Positions 50,913-59,213 of a stretch of 64,000 nt of DNA are shown here, in pieces. The number at the start of each line of letters is the position of its first letter. Position 1 is the first letter of the stretch. Made by a program: the position numbers and the translations under genes. The notes beneath the pieces are model-generated. The model was not told the DNA's origin. It ran no database searches and saw only the letters and a list, made by a program, of their open reading frames with translations. The DNA is from a bacterium (GTDB taxonomy: Bacteria; AUK180), in assembly GCA_023144005.1 (NCBI GenBank), contig JAGLGN010000030.1:1-64000 (forward strand), given 5' to 3'.

Positions 50913-51953
50913 ATGGATGCTGATGTAAATAGAACTTTCTCTGATCTCATTGTTTCTGCTTACCTGATGCGGGGAGAAGTCCACAGTCTCATAGGCAACA
51001 CCGACCAGTCACTCATTGACTTTGACTCAGGATTGAAAAAGGCAAAGAAATATAAAAAACTATGCAGTCAGGGTGTGATATATCTCGGTATGGCCCGTGT
51101 ATATGTCTCGATCGGAAGTTTGCTAAATGGGAATGAGGCAGCTCGGAAGGCAGCAATAATATTTAGAAAGCTCGGCGATGATGTGCAATTGGCAAGATGT
51201 TATATCAATTTGGGCCAAGCGGAGAATGTCAGAGGGCACTGGGAAAAAGCCCTTGAATACTATGAAAAAGCTGAAAAGATACAGATACGGGAAAATGACC
51301 GTTTCGGTCTGGCGGCGACTCTTAATAATATAGGCAGAGTATATGGGCGTTTAGAGGAGTTTGAGCCCGCAATGGACCATCAGCAGCGATCGCTGAAGAT
51401 CTTCAGGGAACTGAATCTATACCGTGAGCAGGCCGTATGTCTTAATAATATCGGTCTGCTGAACAATGTGCATGGAAATATGTCAACCGCCATTAAATGC
51501 TACAAAGAGGCATACCGCCTGAGGCTCAGAGTGGGGGACATGGCTGGGCAGGCCACAACCCTAATCAACATTGGAGTGACTTATAAGGATTTGGGCGAAA
51601 ACAAGAAAGCTCTGGAATACTTCAACAGGGCAAAAGAGAACAGCATACTGCGCAGAGACCTTCCATCCGAAGCCAATGCCCTAAACAATATAGGCGCTGT
51701 ACAGAAGGTGATAAAGAAATATCCGGAAGCCCTCTCCCGCTTCAAAGAGGCTCTCAGTATCTGTGAGCGTACCAATGAGGCCTATGGTATTGTGTTCTGT
51801 AATCTGAATGTGGGTAGCATTTACTCACTGACAAAAAGAAAAGTTAAGGCTGAGCGATATTTTAACGCAGCCTTGGAGATGTGCCGAAAATTTAATAATC
51901 CCAATCTGGAGAAAAACATCGTCTCCATCATCGAGAAATACAGAAAAGAATAA
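50913..51953 (+). CDS. Tetratricopeptide repeat protein
   Basis: The 346-residue protein consists almost entirely of TPR units of about 40 residues, seven or more in tandem, of the NB-ARC/kinesin-light-chain type: YINLGQAENVRGHWEKALEY, LNNIGRVYGRLEEFEPAMDH, LNNIGLLNNVHGNMSTAIKC, LINIGVTYKDLGENKKALEY and LNNIGAVQKVIKKYPEALSR. No catalytic, signal or membrane segment is seen. It should be a protein-binding scaffold. The first unit seems incomplete, so the protein may be truncated at its N-terminus or begin earlier by an unrecognised start. It is flanked on both sides by related repeats. Confidence 0.8.
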   Translation: MDADVNRTFSDLIVSAYLMRGEVHSLIGNTDQSLIDFDSGLKKAKKYKKLCSQGVIYLGMARVYVSIGSLLNGNEAARKAAIIFRKLGDDVQLARCYINLGQAENVRGHWEKALEYYEKAEKIQIRENDRFGLAATLNNIGRVYGRLEEFEPAMDHQQRSLKIFRELNLYREQAVCLNNIGLLNNVHGNMSTAIKCYKEAYRLRLRVGDMAGQATTLINIGVTYKDLGENKKALEYFNRAKENSILRRDLPSEANALNNIGAVQKVIKKYPEALSRFKEALSICERTNEAYGIVFCNLNVGSIYSLTKRKVKAERYFNAALEMCRKFNNPNLEKNIVSIIEKYRKE

Positions 51954-52103
51954 GGCGTCTGGTCTTTATTTTACCTGAAATCTTCTTAAGAGAACAGGTT
52001 TACACGCTATAATCTCAATTGTTCCAGACAATTATCCATTATTCTATAACTTCTCAACCTGTGAACCCTCCCCACGTGACACGTTATACGGCACACGCAC
52101 AGG

Positions 52104-52119
52104 CCACTGGGCCCAGTGG
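52104..52119. repeat. Perfect 16-bp palindrome
   Basis: CCACTGGGCCCAGTGG. It lies inside region F and has no T-run after it; a similar but non-palindromic sequence (CCCAGGGACAAGTGG) is at 50604-50618. Confidence 0.7.
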
Positions 52120-52193
52120 AACAGGGGGGAGTATGAGGAGATCCCGTTTCTATTTCTCCACATTTTATATTTGAACTTTTGCGCAATCTTCTC

Positions 52194-52221
52194 CACTTCG
52201 TACTTCGTACCCCGTACCTCG
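52194..52221 (+). repeat. Degenerate heptad array (4 units)
   Basis: CACTTCG, TACTTCG, TACCCCG, TACCTCG in phase; nearly the same units as 23969-24010. Confidence 0.85.
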
Positions 52222-52239
52222 CACTTACATCGCCCATAC

Positions 52240-52268
52240 TTGAAAAAAAGGTCAGATTAATTTATAAT
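52240..52268 (+). promoter_or_regulatory. Promoter, TTGAAA-17-TATAAT
   Basis: TTGAAA (52240-52245), 17-nt spacer, TATAAT (52263-52268). Predicted +1 near 52275, followed by AGGAG (52276-52280) and ATG 52287, so a very short conventional leader. Confidence 0.7.
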
Positions 52269-52286
52269 AATGAACAGGAGAAATAT

Positions 52287-54041
52287 ATGTTCAAGAGGTT
52301 ATTTTACACCTTAGTTATTATTCTATCCGTTGTTTCATTTGCCTTCGCGTCAAATACTCAGATAACCATTCTTCATACCAATGATATTCACGGAAATATC
52401 GGGGAGTCCACCGCATTCTGGATGAACCCGGAATTCCCCCCGCCGCTTGGCGGCGCGGCATCACTCGCATCCTTGATCAAAGAGGTGCGCACAAATATAG
52501 CCAAAGAAGAAGACAACCATCTGATAGTTATCGATGCCGGTGATTTCTGGCAGGGAACTCCGGTAGGGGAGAAATCGCAAGGCCGCGCTGTATTGGATTA
52601 TTTCGAATTGGCCGAATATGACATGATCGTTCTTGGCAATCATGATTTTGACAAGGGGGTCGCTGCCATCAAGGAAATGGTCGCATATTCAAAAATACCC
52701 TTCGTTACCGCAAATCTAAGAGATCCGGCAACCGGCGAATACCCCGAATGGGAAAATCTCCAGCCCTATATGATAATGGAGAAAGGCGGCATAAAGGTAG
52801 GTATCATCGGCATCATTACAGATGATATGCCGACATTGCTTCCTGCGGCATCGCTCGAAGGTATTGAATTCCTGCTTTCCGGCACCACTATTATGAAGTT
52901 CAGGGACCTCTTAAAAAATGAGATGGGTTGTGATCTCATTGTCGTTGCAGCCCATACCGGTATTTCATATAATGTTGACAATAAGTACAAGGAGAATATT
53001 GAGCTTCAGAAACTCGCGATTGCTGAAGGCCTTCAATACGGAACGACGCAATATGTCGAATATGTTTACGAGAAGAAGGGATTCGGACTGCAGGATCATG
53101 ATCTTACGGCTTTGATACCGGGGATAGATGTGCTTGTAGGCGGACATTCCCATCAGGGGCTTTATCCGCCGTATGAAGATCCCAGGAATCATACACTCGT
53201 GATCCAGGCTTATTCCAAGAGTTCCGCTCTCGGCCGGCTGGATCTTGTGGTGGATGACGAGCATAAACAGATTATCGGATATAAATCGACGAATTATACA
53301 CCATTTACAGATAACACCGCCCCTGACAAGGTGGTCAAGAAGAAGGTGGATGAATACATCTGGGAAGCCGAGAAAGACCTGAGAAATATTGTCGCTGTTT
53401 CCGCAACTCCCATCACAAGAGGTAACGATGAGACACTTCTGGGCTCGCTCATTGCCGATGCGATGAAGGAAGAGTACCGTGTGGACTTCGTTCTCTTCAA
53501 CAGAGGCGGCATGAGAGCCGACCTTCCCGCGGGGCAGATCTCAGGAAAGGATGTTTATCAGACACTTCCGTTCGGCAATACCGCGGTCGTGATCGATATC
53601 TCCGGCCGTGACATTATCAGGATACTTCAGATCGGTTTCTCCGGACGCAGGAGGGATACTCAGATCTCCGGCGCGCGTGTCATCTATAATCCCGACCTTG
53701 AAACAAAGAATAAACTATGTTGGATCGCCATGGATGATGGAACACCTATCGATCTCGATAAGACATATAAGATGGCTACATCAAATTATCTCTCCGCCGG
53801 AGCGGTGGGGTATCAATTGCTCACAAAACTCCCGCAGAATGACAGCTTCACTCCCTTGAGAGATGTTCTTTCGATCTATTTGAAGAAGCTAACCCCGCTT
53901 GCAAGGAAGCTGGACGGCAGGATAAAAAGGGACAGAAGTGCTGAGATGGACCCCGATTTCCAGATACAGCTGGATCATCTTAACGATGACCTTACAGCGG
54001 AAGAAACCCCAGAAAAGAAGAAGGAGATATTCACTCAATAA
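52287..54041 (+). CDS. Secreted 5'-nucleotidase/2',3'-cyclic phosphodiesterase, UshA family
   Basis: The 584-residue protein has a Sec signal (FKRLFYTLVIILSVVSFAFA). The metallophosphatase domain has all motifs: ILHTNDIHGN, IDAGDFWQGTP, LGNHDFDKG (catalytic H119 and D122), AAHTGIS and GGHSHQG. The C-terminal domain keeps VLFNRGGMRADLPAGQIS, a DVYQTLPFGNTAVVID segment and FSGRRRDTQISGARV. It should hydrolyse nucleotides in the periplasm to supply nucleosides. An open frame from 52179 adds 36 repeat-derived residues; the promoter and AGGAG show that ATG 52287 is the start. Confidence 0.94.
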   Translation: MFKRLFYTLVIILSVVSFAFASNTQITILHTNDIHGNIGESTAFWMNPEFPPPLGGAASLASLIKEVRTNIAKEEDNHLIVIDAGDFWQGTPVGEKSQGRAVLDYFELAEYDMIVLGNHDFDKGVAAIKEMVAYSKIPFVTANLRDPATGEYPEWENLQPYMIMEKGGIKVGIIGIITDDMPTLLPAASLEGIEFLLSGTTIMKFRDLLKNEMGCDLIVVAAHTGISYNVDNKYKENIELQKLAIAEGLQYGTTQYVEYVYEKKGFGLQDHDLTALIPGIDVLVGGHSHQGLYPPYEDPRNHTLVIQAYSKSSALGRLDLVVDDEHKQIIGYKSTNYTPFTDNTAPDKVVKKKVDEYIWEAEKDLRNIVAVSATPITRGNDETLLGSLIADAMKEEYRVDFVLFNRGGMRADLPAGQISGKDVYQTLPFGNTAVVIDISGRDIIRILQIGFSGRRRDTQISGARVIYNPDLETKNKLCWIAMDDGTPIDLDKTYKMATSNYLSAGAVGYQLLTKLPQNDSFTPLRDVLSIYLKKLTPLARKLDGRIKRDRSAEMDPDFQIQLDHLNDDLTAEETPEKKKEIFTQ

Positions 54042-54043
54042 TT

Positions 54044-55648
54044 ATGGAAATGAAATTAGTTTACTATGACTTAAACAGCGAACTTCAGGAATTTCGTATA
54101 GAGAAGAACTACATTACTATAGGCCGCAAAGAAGATAATGATATCGTTTTGAAAGATATATTCGTTTCCAGGTATCATTGTAATCTCATTGAGGATCAGG
54201 ACACCTTTTATATACTTGACAAGGGGAGTAAGTACGGAACCCTTCTCAATGGGGAGCAGATCGAAAAGGCCCCCTTGAAGCCCGGCGATCAAATAAAAAT
54301 AGGAAATATTATCGTCCATTTTCTGGCGGCTGAGGAAAGCCTGAAGAAATGGGCGGAAAGCGGCAATGACCGTTTGGGATTCAATCTTGACGATGATCTT
54401 GAATTTATCCTGTCTTCACTTTCAGAGGGCGAGGATGACCTGAATTCCGAAATGCTCAAAGAGCTGCTGAATAAGATCAAGGTCAAACAGATCGAATACG
54501 GCAAGAAATTAAGAAATTACCAGATCATGTACCGTGTCGGGACGATGATAAATTCTATCTTTGATTTCGATATATTGATCAAGATGATCCTTGATCTCGC
54601 CTTGGAAGTTACCGAAGGAGACAGGGGGTATATCATAATAAGGGATACCGAAACGAAAGAGGATAAGATCCTCTTCCATAAGAATATCGATAATCCCTCA
54701 GCTTTCCTTTCCAAAACCATGATCGCGAAGCTGGTGAAGGACAAGATACCATTCATCATCAATGAATCGGACCTTACTTCTTCAGGTTACGGCGAAAGTG
54801 CCCGGGCTTCCAATATCAGCTCGGCGATGCTCAGCCCGCTTCTGAACAAGAATATGGACTTCGTCGGTGCTATATATATCGACCGCAACAAACGATTCAC
54901 TTCCTTTTCGGACAGCGACCTTGATCTGATGAAGATCTTTTCATCCTATGTGTCCATATCAATTGAGAACTCGCAGCTTTTCGCGAAGGTGCGAAAGGAA
55001 GAGCATATTAAAAATAATCTGAAAAGATACCTTTCTTCATCTATAGTTGATACCGTTTCCCTTGAGGCGGACCTTAAACTCGGCGGGCATGAGGAAGATA
55101 TCTCGATAATGTTTATCGATATAAGGAATTTTACGCCGCTTTCCGAGAAATTATCACCGGATGAGGTTGTTTCTCTCCTGAATGGTTTCTTCAATTTCAC
55201 CGCTGAGTATATTTTTAAGTACAAAGGCACACTGGATAAATTCATAGGGGATTGCGTGATGACCATTTACGGAGCACCGATCAAGGATGAAGATCATGCC
55301 GACAATGCGGTGAAGACCGCGCTGGAGATCAGGGATTACTTCCTTAAGGATTTCAGAAAGCAGATAAAAAAGGATTTCAAGCTTGATATCGATATTGGGA
55401 TCGGCATTAATTCCGGGCCTGCCATCGTGGGTAATATAGGAACAGATGACAGAATGGATTATACCGCAATCTCCGATACGGTAAATACCGCTGAGAGGAT
55501 CGAGAGTAAGTCCCGGGACGGAGCGGTATATATCTCTCGTGCCACCCGTTCACGATTAAAGGGCAAGTACAAGATCATTTCAAAGGGTGAAATGACCCTT
55601 AAAGGGAAAGCAGAACCACAGGAGGTCTTCGAGGTGATCAAAAAGTGA
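54044..55648 (+). CDS. FHA-GAF-class III adenylate/guanylate cyclase
   Basis: The 534-residue protein has an N-terminal FHA domain (about 1-95; ITIGRKEDNDIVLKDIFVSR followed by YH, and KGSKYGTLLNG), a helical linker, a GAF domain (about 165-320) and a C-terminal class III cyclase. Both metal aspartates are present, in FIDIRNFTPLSE and FIGDCVMTIYGAP. The lysine of LDKFIGD and DYTAISDTVNTAERIES point to ATP as substrate. It should make cAMP in response to GAF ligand and bind a phosphothreonine partner by FHA. No Ser/Thr kinase is nearby. It starts 2 bp after the nucleotidase gene and overlaps the epimerase by 4 bp. Confidence 0.92.
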   Translation: MEMKLVYYDLNSELQEFRIEKNYITIGRKEDNDIVLKDIFVSRYHCNLIEDQDTFYILDKGSKYGTLLNGEQIEKAPLKPGDQIKIGNIIVHFLAAEESLKKWAESGNDRLGFNLDDDLEFILSSLSEGEDDLNSEMLKELLNKIKVKQIEYGKKLRNYQIMYRVGTMINSIFDFDILIKMILDLALEVTEGDRGYIIIRDTETKEDKILFHKNIDNPSAFLSKTMIAKLVKDKIPFIINESDLTSSGYGESARASNISSAMLSPLLNKNMDFVGAIYIDRNKRFTSFSDSDLDLMKIFSSYVSISIENSQLFAKVRKEEHIKNNLKRYLSSSIVDTVSLEADLKLGGHEEDISIMFIDIRNFTPLSEKLSPDEVVSLLNGFFNFTAEYIFKYKGTLDKFIGDCVMTIYGAPIKDEDHADNAVKTALEIRDYFLKDFRKQIKKDFKLDIDIGIGINSGPAIVGNIGTDDRMDYTAISDTVNTAERIESKSRDGAVYISRATRSRLKGKYKIISKGEMTLKGKAEPQEVFEVIKK

Positions 55649-56565
55649 GCAAAAAAATACTAGTTCTCGGCAGCGAGGGCTTTGTCGGATTATATTTGAA
55701 AGAACATTTTAAGAGTAATGAGAATGTGTTTTTCAGTGATTATATTCAAAAGGGCGAGGACAAGTACATTCAATGTGATATTACCGACCCCGCTGAGACC
55801 CTGGCGCTGGTAAAACAGGTCTTGCCTGATTCGGTTCTCTATTTAACGAGCCAGAGCTCCGTGAAGCGCTCATTTGACTTCCCTCAGGAGACCTTCAAGG
55901 TCAATGTCGAAGGGCTTTTGAACATCTTAACCGCATTCCGGGATGTAGATATACAGCCGTATTTCATTTATATCTCCACGATCGAGGTTTACAAGAAGGG
56001 TAACTCCAAGATCAATGAACGGCATACCTATGAATGTGAAAATCCTTACTCTATCTCCAAGGCGGCAGGGGAGGATATCATTACTCTTTATAAAAAGCTC
56101 GGTTTGATCAAGGGGATCATTGTTCAGCCCGTTTCACATATCGGCCCGGGACAATCCCCGCAATTTTCAATCTCCAGCTTTGCCAAGCAGATAGCTGAAT
56201 TGGATAAAAAGGGCGGCACCGAGCTGCTTGTCGGCAATCTCGATGTATTTAGAGATGTATTGGATGTCCGTGATGTGGTTGAATTCTATCTACAGCTTCT
56301 GGAGACCCTTCCCACAGATTTCGAGAAGGTCATTGTTTCTTCCGGAAACGGTTACAATTTTAAGGATATCGTTGACAGATTGATCGAGATATCGGGAAAT
56401 GATTCAATTAAAGTAAAGGTCGATAAAAAGCGCTTGAGGCCGATAGATAATCCCTATATTGTAGCCAGCCCCTCTTATGCCTTGTCAAAATTTCATTGGC
56501 GGAATAAGATCCCGATGGATAAAACCCTTAAAGACATCCTTGATTACTGGAGATCCAAGATTTAA
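55645..56565 (+). CDS. NAD-dependent sugar-nucleotide epimerase/reductase (extended SDR)
   Basis: The 306-residue protein has an N-terminal nucleotide-binding loop ILVLGSEGFVGLYL (GxxGxxG), then LYLTSQSSVKRSFDFPQETF typical for GDP-mannose-4,6-dehydratase-like and RMD-like reductases. IYISTIEVY holds the active Ser/Thr, and YSISK (Y and K of YxxxK) completes the catalytic set. The C-terminal FRDVLDVRDVVEFYLQLLE is also a family mark. It probably acts on a GDP- or dTDP-hexose. It overlaps wecB by one base. Confidence 0.88.
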   Translation: MSKKILVLGSEGFVGLYLKEHFKSNENVFFSDYIQKGEDKYIQCDITDPAETLALVKQVLPDSVLYLTSQSSVKRSFDFPQETFKVNVEGLLNILTAFRDVDIQPYFIYISTIEVYKKGNSKINERHTYECENPYSISKAAGEDIITLYKKLGLIKGIIVQPVSHIGPGQSPQFSISSFAKQIAELDKKGGTELLVGNLDVFRDVLDVRDVVEFYLQLLETLPTDFEKVIVSSGNGYNFKDIVDRLIEISGNDSIKVKVDKKRLRPIDNPYIVASPSYALSKFHWRNKIPMDKTLKDILDYWRSKI

Positions 56566-57623
56566 TGCGCTGTGGCGTATTCCTGGGCACCCGGCCTGAT
56601 ACATTAAAACAGATTCCCGTGATATGGGAACTCCAAAAGAACAGCATTCCCCATGATATTATCGCCACCGGACAGCATACCACGCTTCTGACTTCTGTAT
56701 TGGAAGAATTCAATTTGAAGCCGGATCATAATTTTGAGATAAAGCGAAGCGGATTGAATGACCTTTCAGGCATACTTCTGCAGAAGCTTCACCATCTTTT
56801 CAATGAATACAAGTATGATCTTGTAATTGTTCAAGGAGACACCACTACCTCGTTGATATCCGCACTTGCGGGCTTTTATTCCGGAGCGAAAATAGCGCAT
56901 ATTGAGGCGGGGCTTAGAAGTTTTGACTGTAGAGATCCCTTTCCTGAGGAGATGAACCGAAAGCTGATAGGCCAATTGGCCGATCTTCATTTTCCTCCCG
57001 GAGCTGCGGCAAGAGATAATCTGATAAAAGAGGGGGTATCACCGACGGATATTCATCTTACAGGTAATACCATTATAGACCTGCTGCGGATCACAGCCGA
57101 AGAATATCCAAGCAAAGAGAACAATGTTCTTATCACTCTCCACCGCCGCGAGAATTGGGGGCATAAAATGGAGTGTGCCTGCAGGGTGATCGGGCGGTTT
57201 GCCGAAAAATACCCGGATAAACAATTCATTTTTCCCGTACACCCTAATCCGAAAGTAAAGGAGACCGTATATAATATTCTGGGCGATTCTCCGGTTCAAT
57301 TGATCGAGCCGCTCTCATACCATGATTTTATTAAACTGCTAAAGGGCGCCTATTTGGTGATCACCGATTCCGGTGGTGTGCAGGAAGAGGCGGCCTTTCT
57401 CGGAAAACCCGTCGCGGTGATCAGAGAGACCACGGAAAGGCCGGAGATCATCGATAGCGGTGCGGGCATCTTATGCGGTACAAATGAGCAGCGGATGTAT
57501 TCGATAATAGATAAAATATTTTCTGATCCAGCGATACATAAGCAAATGAAAAAATACCTGAAAACATATGGGGATGGATATTCATCCAAAGAGATAGTAG
57601 CGAAGATCAAAGGATATGAGTGA
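56565..57623 (+). CDS. wecB: UDP-N-acetylglucosamine 2-epimerase (non-hydrolysing)
   Basis: The 352-residue enzyme has GTRPDTLKQIPVIWEL at the start and DLVIVQGDTTTSLISALAGF. HIEAGLRSFDCRDPFPEEMN (the active-site block), ITLHRRENWG and a C-terminal ITDSGGVQEEAAFLGKPV follow. All are diagnostic for WecB/MnaA. It converts UDP-GlcNAc to UDP-ManNAc for surface polysaccharides. Together with the adjacent epimerase it suggests a sugar-nucleotide branch feeding the glycan locus at 5606-16220. Confidence 0.95.
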   Translation: MRCGVFLGTRPDTLKQIPVIWELQKNSIPHDIIATGQHTTLLTSVLEEFNLKPDHNFEIKRSGLNDLSGILLQKLHHLFNEYKYDLVIVQGDTTTSLISALAGFYSGAKIAHIEAGLRSFDCRDPFPEEMNRKLIGQLADLHFPPGAAARDNLIKEGVSPTDIHLTGNTIIDLLRITAEEYPSKENNVLITLHRRENWGHKMECACRVIGRFAEKYPDKQFIFPVHPNPKVKETVYNILGDSPVQLIEPLSYHDFIKLLKGAYLVITDSGGVQEEAAFLGKPVAVIRETTERPEIIDSGAGILCGTNEQRMYSIIDKIFSDPAIHKQMKKYLKTYGDGYSSKEIVAKIKGYE

Positions 57624-58870
57624 GTAATGTTATAGAGGAAATGAGGGATTACTTCCACAGTTTATCCCTGTTTTCAAGGAATGTCAGGCTCTTTCTCGCG
57701 GGCACTTTCTTTATCGGGATCGGACAATCTGTCTTCATGCTCATGTTCAATCTTTACTTGAAGGAAGCCGGATACGCTGAAGGTTTTATCGGCAGCACGC
57801 TCTCGATATCATCATTAGGCCAGGCCCTCTTTTCGATCCCTCTCGCATTGATCATGGCAAAGATGAAGTTGAGAAAAATACTTCTGATAATCCCATTCCT
57901 CCTTATGATGAGCTTCCTCGCTCTGACATTCGGCACGACTAAGTCCGTTATCATGACCGCTTCATTTTTCAGAGGAATATTTTTTGCTGTGATCATGGTA
58001 GTAGGCCCGCCCTTTTTTATGAGGAACTCCGGTGAAAAGGAGCGTACACACATCTTTTCCATCTCCTTCGCATTGGCACTTGCTTCCGGCATCCTCGGAA
58101 ATGTAATGAGCGGTTTGCTATACGGCTACGCCGCAAAATTCGTATCATTGGAGCTGCATCAGTACCGGGTGACATTGACAGCAGGTTCGGTGATCGCGTT
58201 CCTGGCTGTACTTGCCTTCGTTTTACTTGATACAAGATCAATGGACCCCGAAAAGGACAAAGACAAGAAGATCGTCCTGAAGAATTTCCCCTTCGGCTTT
58301 ATGGCGAAGATCGCATTGCCGCAACTGGTTGTTGGATTAGGAGCCGGGCTGGTCATTCCATTTTTGAATCTGTATTTCAGGGATGTGTGGGAACTCACGC
58401 CAAAGCAGATCGCACCTATATTCGGAGTATCACAGGCATTCATGTTCGTGGGTATATCCCTGGGGCCAGTGCTGAAAAAGCACATGGGAATGGTGAAAGC
58501 CGTTGTACTGACACAATTGCTTTCCATGCCGTTCATGTTCATTCTGGGTTTTTCCCAGGTATTCTGGCTGGTAGTGATCTCATTCTTTCTAAGGGCGACT
58601 CTTATGAACATGTCACAGCCGTTGATAACAAATTTTACGATGGAGAATGTCCCGAAGGAGTTCCAATTTACAGCCACCGCGATACTTTCATCCGCCTGGA
58701 CAGGCGCATGGGTCATCTCTTCCTGGCTCGGCGGCAATATTATTGAGAGATACGGCTTTAATATCGTGTTCCTCTCCGCTATTGTCTTTTATTTCATTTC
58801 CTCGTTCCTATATATCATTTTCTTTCTGAAATCTAAAAGGAGTAAAGAATATGTCGGATGTACGAATTGA
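57620..58870 (+). CDS. Major facilitator superfamily transporter
   Basis: The 416-residue protein begins at a GTG in a 4-bp overlap with wecB. It has twelve hydrophobic segments, with LFLAGTFFIGIGQSVFMLMF as helix 1 and the interdomain loop rich in charged residues (DTRSMDPEKDKDKKIV). MKLRKILLIIPFLLMM follows the helix 2-3 loop. It may export or import a small molecule; substrate unknown. It differs from the other MFS gene at 49442 and they are not recent duplicates. Confidence 0.88.
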   Translation: MSNVIEEMRDYFHSLSLFSRNVRLFLAGTFFIGIGQSVFMLMFNLYLKEAGYAEGFIGSTLSISSLGQALFSIPLALIMAKMKLRKILLIIPFLLMMSFLALTFGTTKSVIMTASFFRGIFFAVIMVVGPPFFMRNSGEKERTHIFSISFALALASGILGNVMSGLLYGYAAKFVSLELHQYRVTLTAGSVIAFLAVLAFVLLDTRSMDPEKDKDKKIVLKNFPFGFMAKIALPQLVVGLGAGLVIPFLNLYFRDVWELTPKQIAPIFGVSQAFMFVGISLGPVLKKHMGMVKAVVLTQLLSMPFMFILGFSQVFWLVVISFFLRATLMNMSQPLITNFTMENVPKEFQFTATAILSSAWTGAWVISSWLGGNIIERYGFNIVFLSAIVFYFISSFLYIIFFLKSKRSKEYVGCTN

Positions 58871-58990
58871 TCGTAGCGCTCTGATTCATAAATACGGTTA
58901 CAATGGAATACTCAGATCTGAGTCAATTCCAACTAACAATGAGTGCGGCGTTCCTCACTTCTCTCATGCTGAACAAAATAGCATCAGACA

Positions 58991-59146
58991 TTGTCATTGA
59001 ATCTTTTGATTAGAACAATTAATATCGCTAAAAAAGCAAAATTAGAAAATATCCGAGGCGATCGTGTCAAAACCGGACTTCCCAAAAAGCCCTCGGCCGA
59101 GAACATTGATATTGCTGATGACGGAAATATTTACGGATTATTTTAA
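58991..59146 (+). CDS. Possible 51-residue protein or gene remnant
   Basis: A frame opened by TTG 58991 (or TTG 59006) runs to TAA 59144-59146. The product reads like real protein: NLLIRTINIAKKAKLENI, then a VKTGLPKKPSAENIDIADD segment and GNIYGLF. No Shine-Dalgarno is seen. The preceding stop is at 58979. It could be the tail of a decayed gene whose first part has been lost. No family recognised. Confidence 0.3.
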   Translation: MSLNLLIRTINIAKKAKLENIRGDRVKTGLPKKPSAENIDIADDGNIYGLF

Positions 59147-59159
59147 TAGTGGTAATCTG

Positions 59160-59188
59160 TTGAAATATTGGACATTATGTGGTAAAAT
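59160..59188 (+). promoter_or_regulatory. Promoter, TTGAAA-17-TAAAAT
   Basis: TTGAAA (59160-59165), 17-nt spacer, TAAAAT (59183-59188). Predicted +1 near 59195, giving a 19-nt leader with AGGTGG before ATG 59214. Confidence 0.65.
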
Positions 59189-59213
59189 AATACAGATTTA
59201 GGTGGATCAATAA

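Larger units (their letters stand above)
51954..52239. other. Repeat-filled intergenic region F
   Basis: The interval contains GTTTACACGCTA (51998-52009), matching the reverse of the right end of the 180-bp element, blocks shared with region E (52041-52067), a perfect 16-bp palindrome (52104-52119), an AACAGGGG-type run as at 50600-50640, and a heptad array (52194-52221). No gene seen. Confidence 0.65.
58871..59213. other. Intergenic region with a possible small ORF
   Basis: The region lacks the 180-bp element and heptads. It contains CAGATCTGAG-like small palindromes near 58913-58922, an open frame at 58991-59146 (entered separately) and a promoter before the next gene. Confidence 0.5.

Noticed and set aside
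52179-52286. N-terminal extension of the second 5'-nucleotidase
   Set aside because: It covers the heptad array and promoter; the promoter and AGGAG point to ATG 52287, where the signal peptide starts.
58387-58746. Plus-strand 119-codon frame inside the MFS gene at 57620
   Set aside because: It is out of frame with a clear twelve-helix transporter and has no motif of its own.
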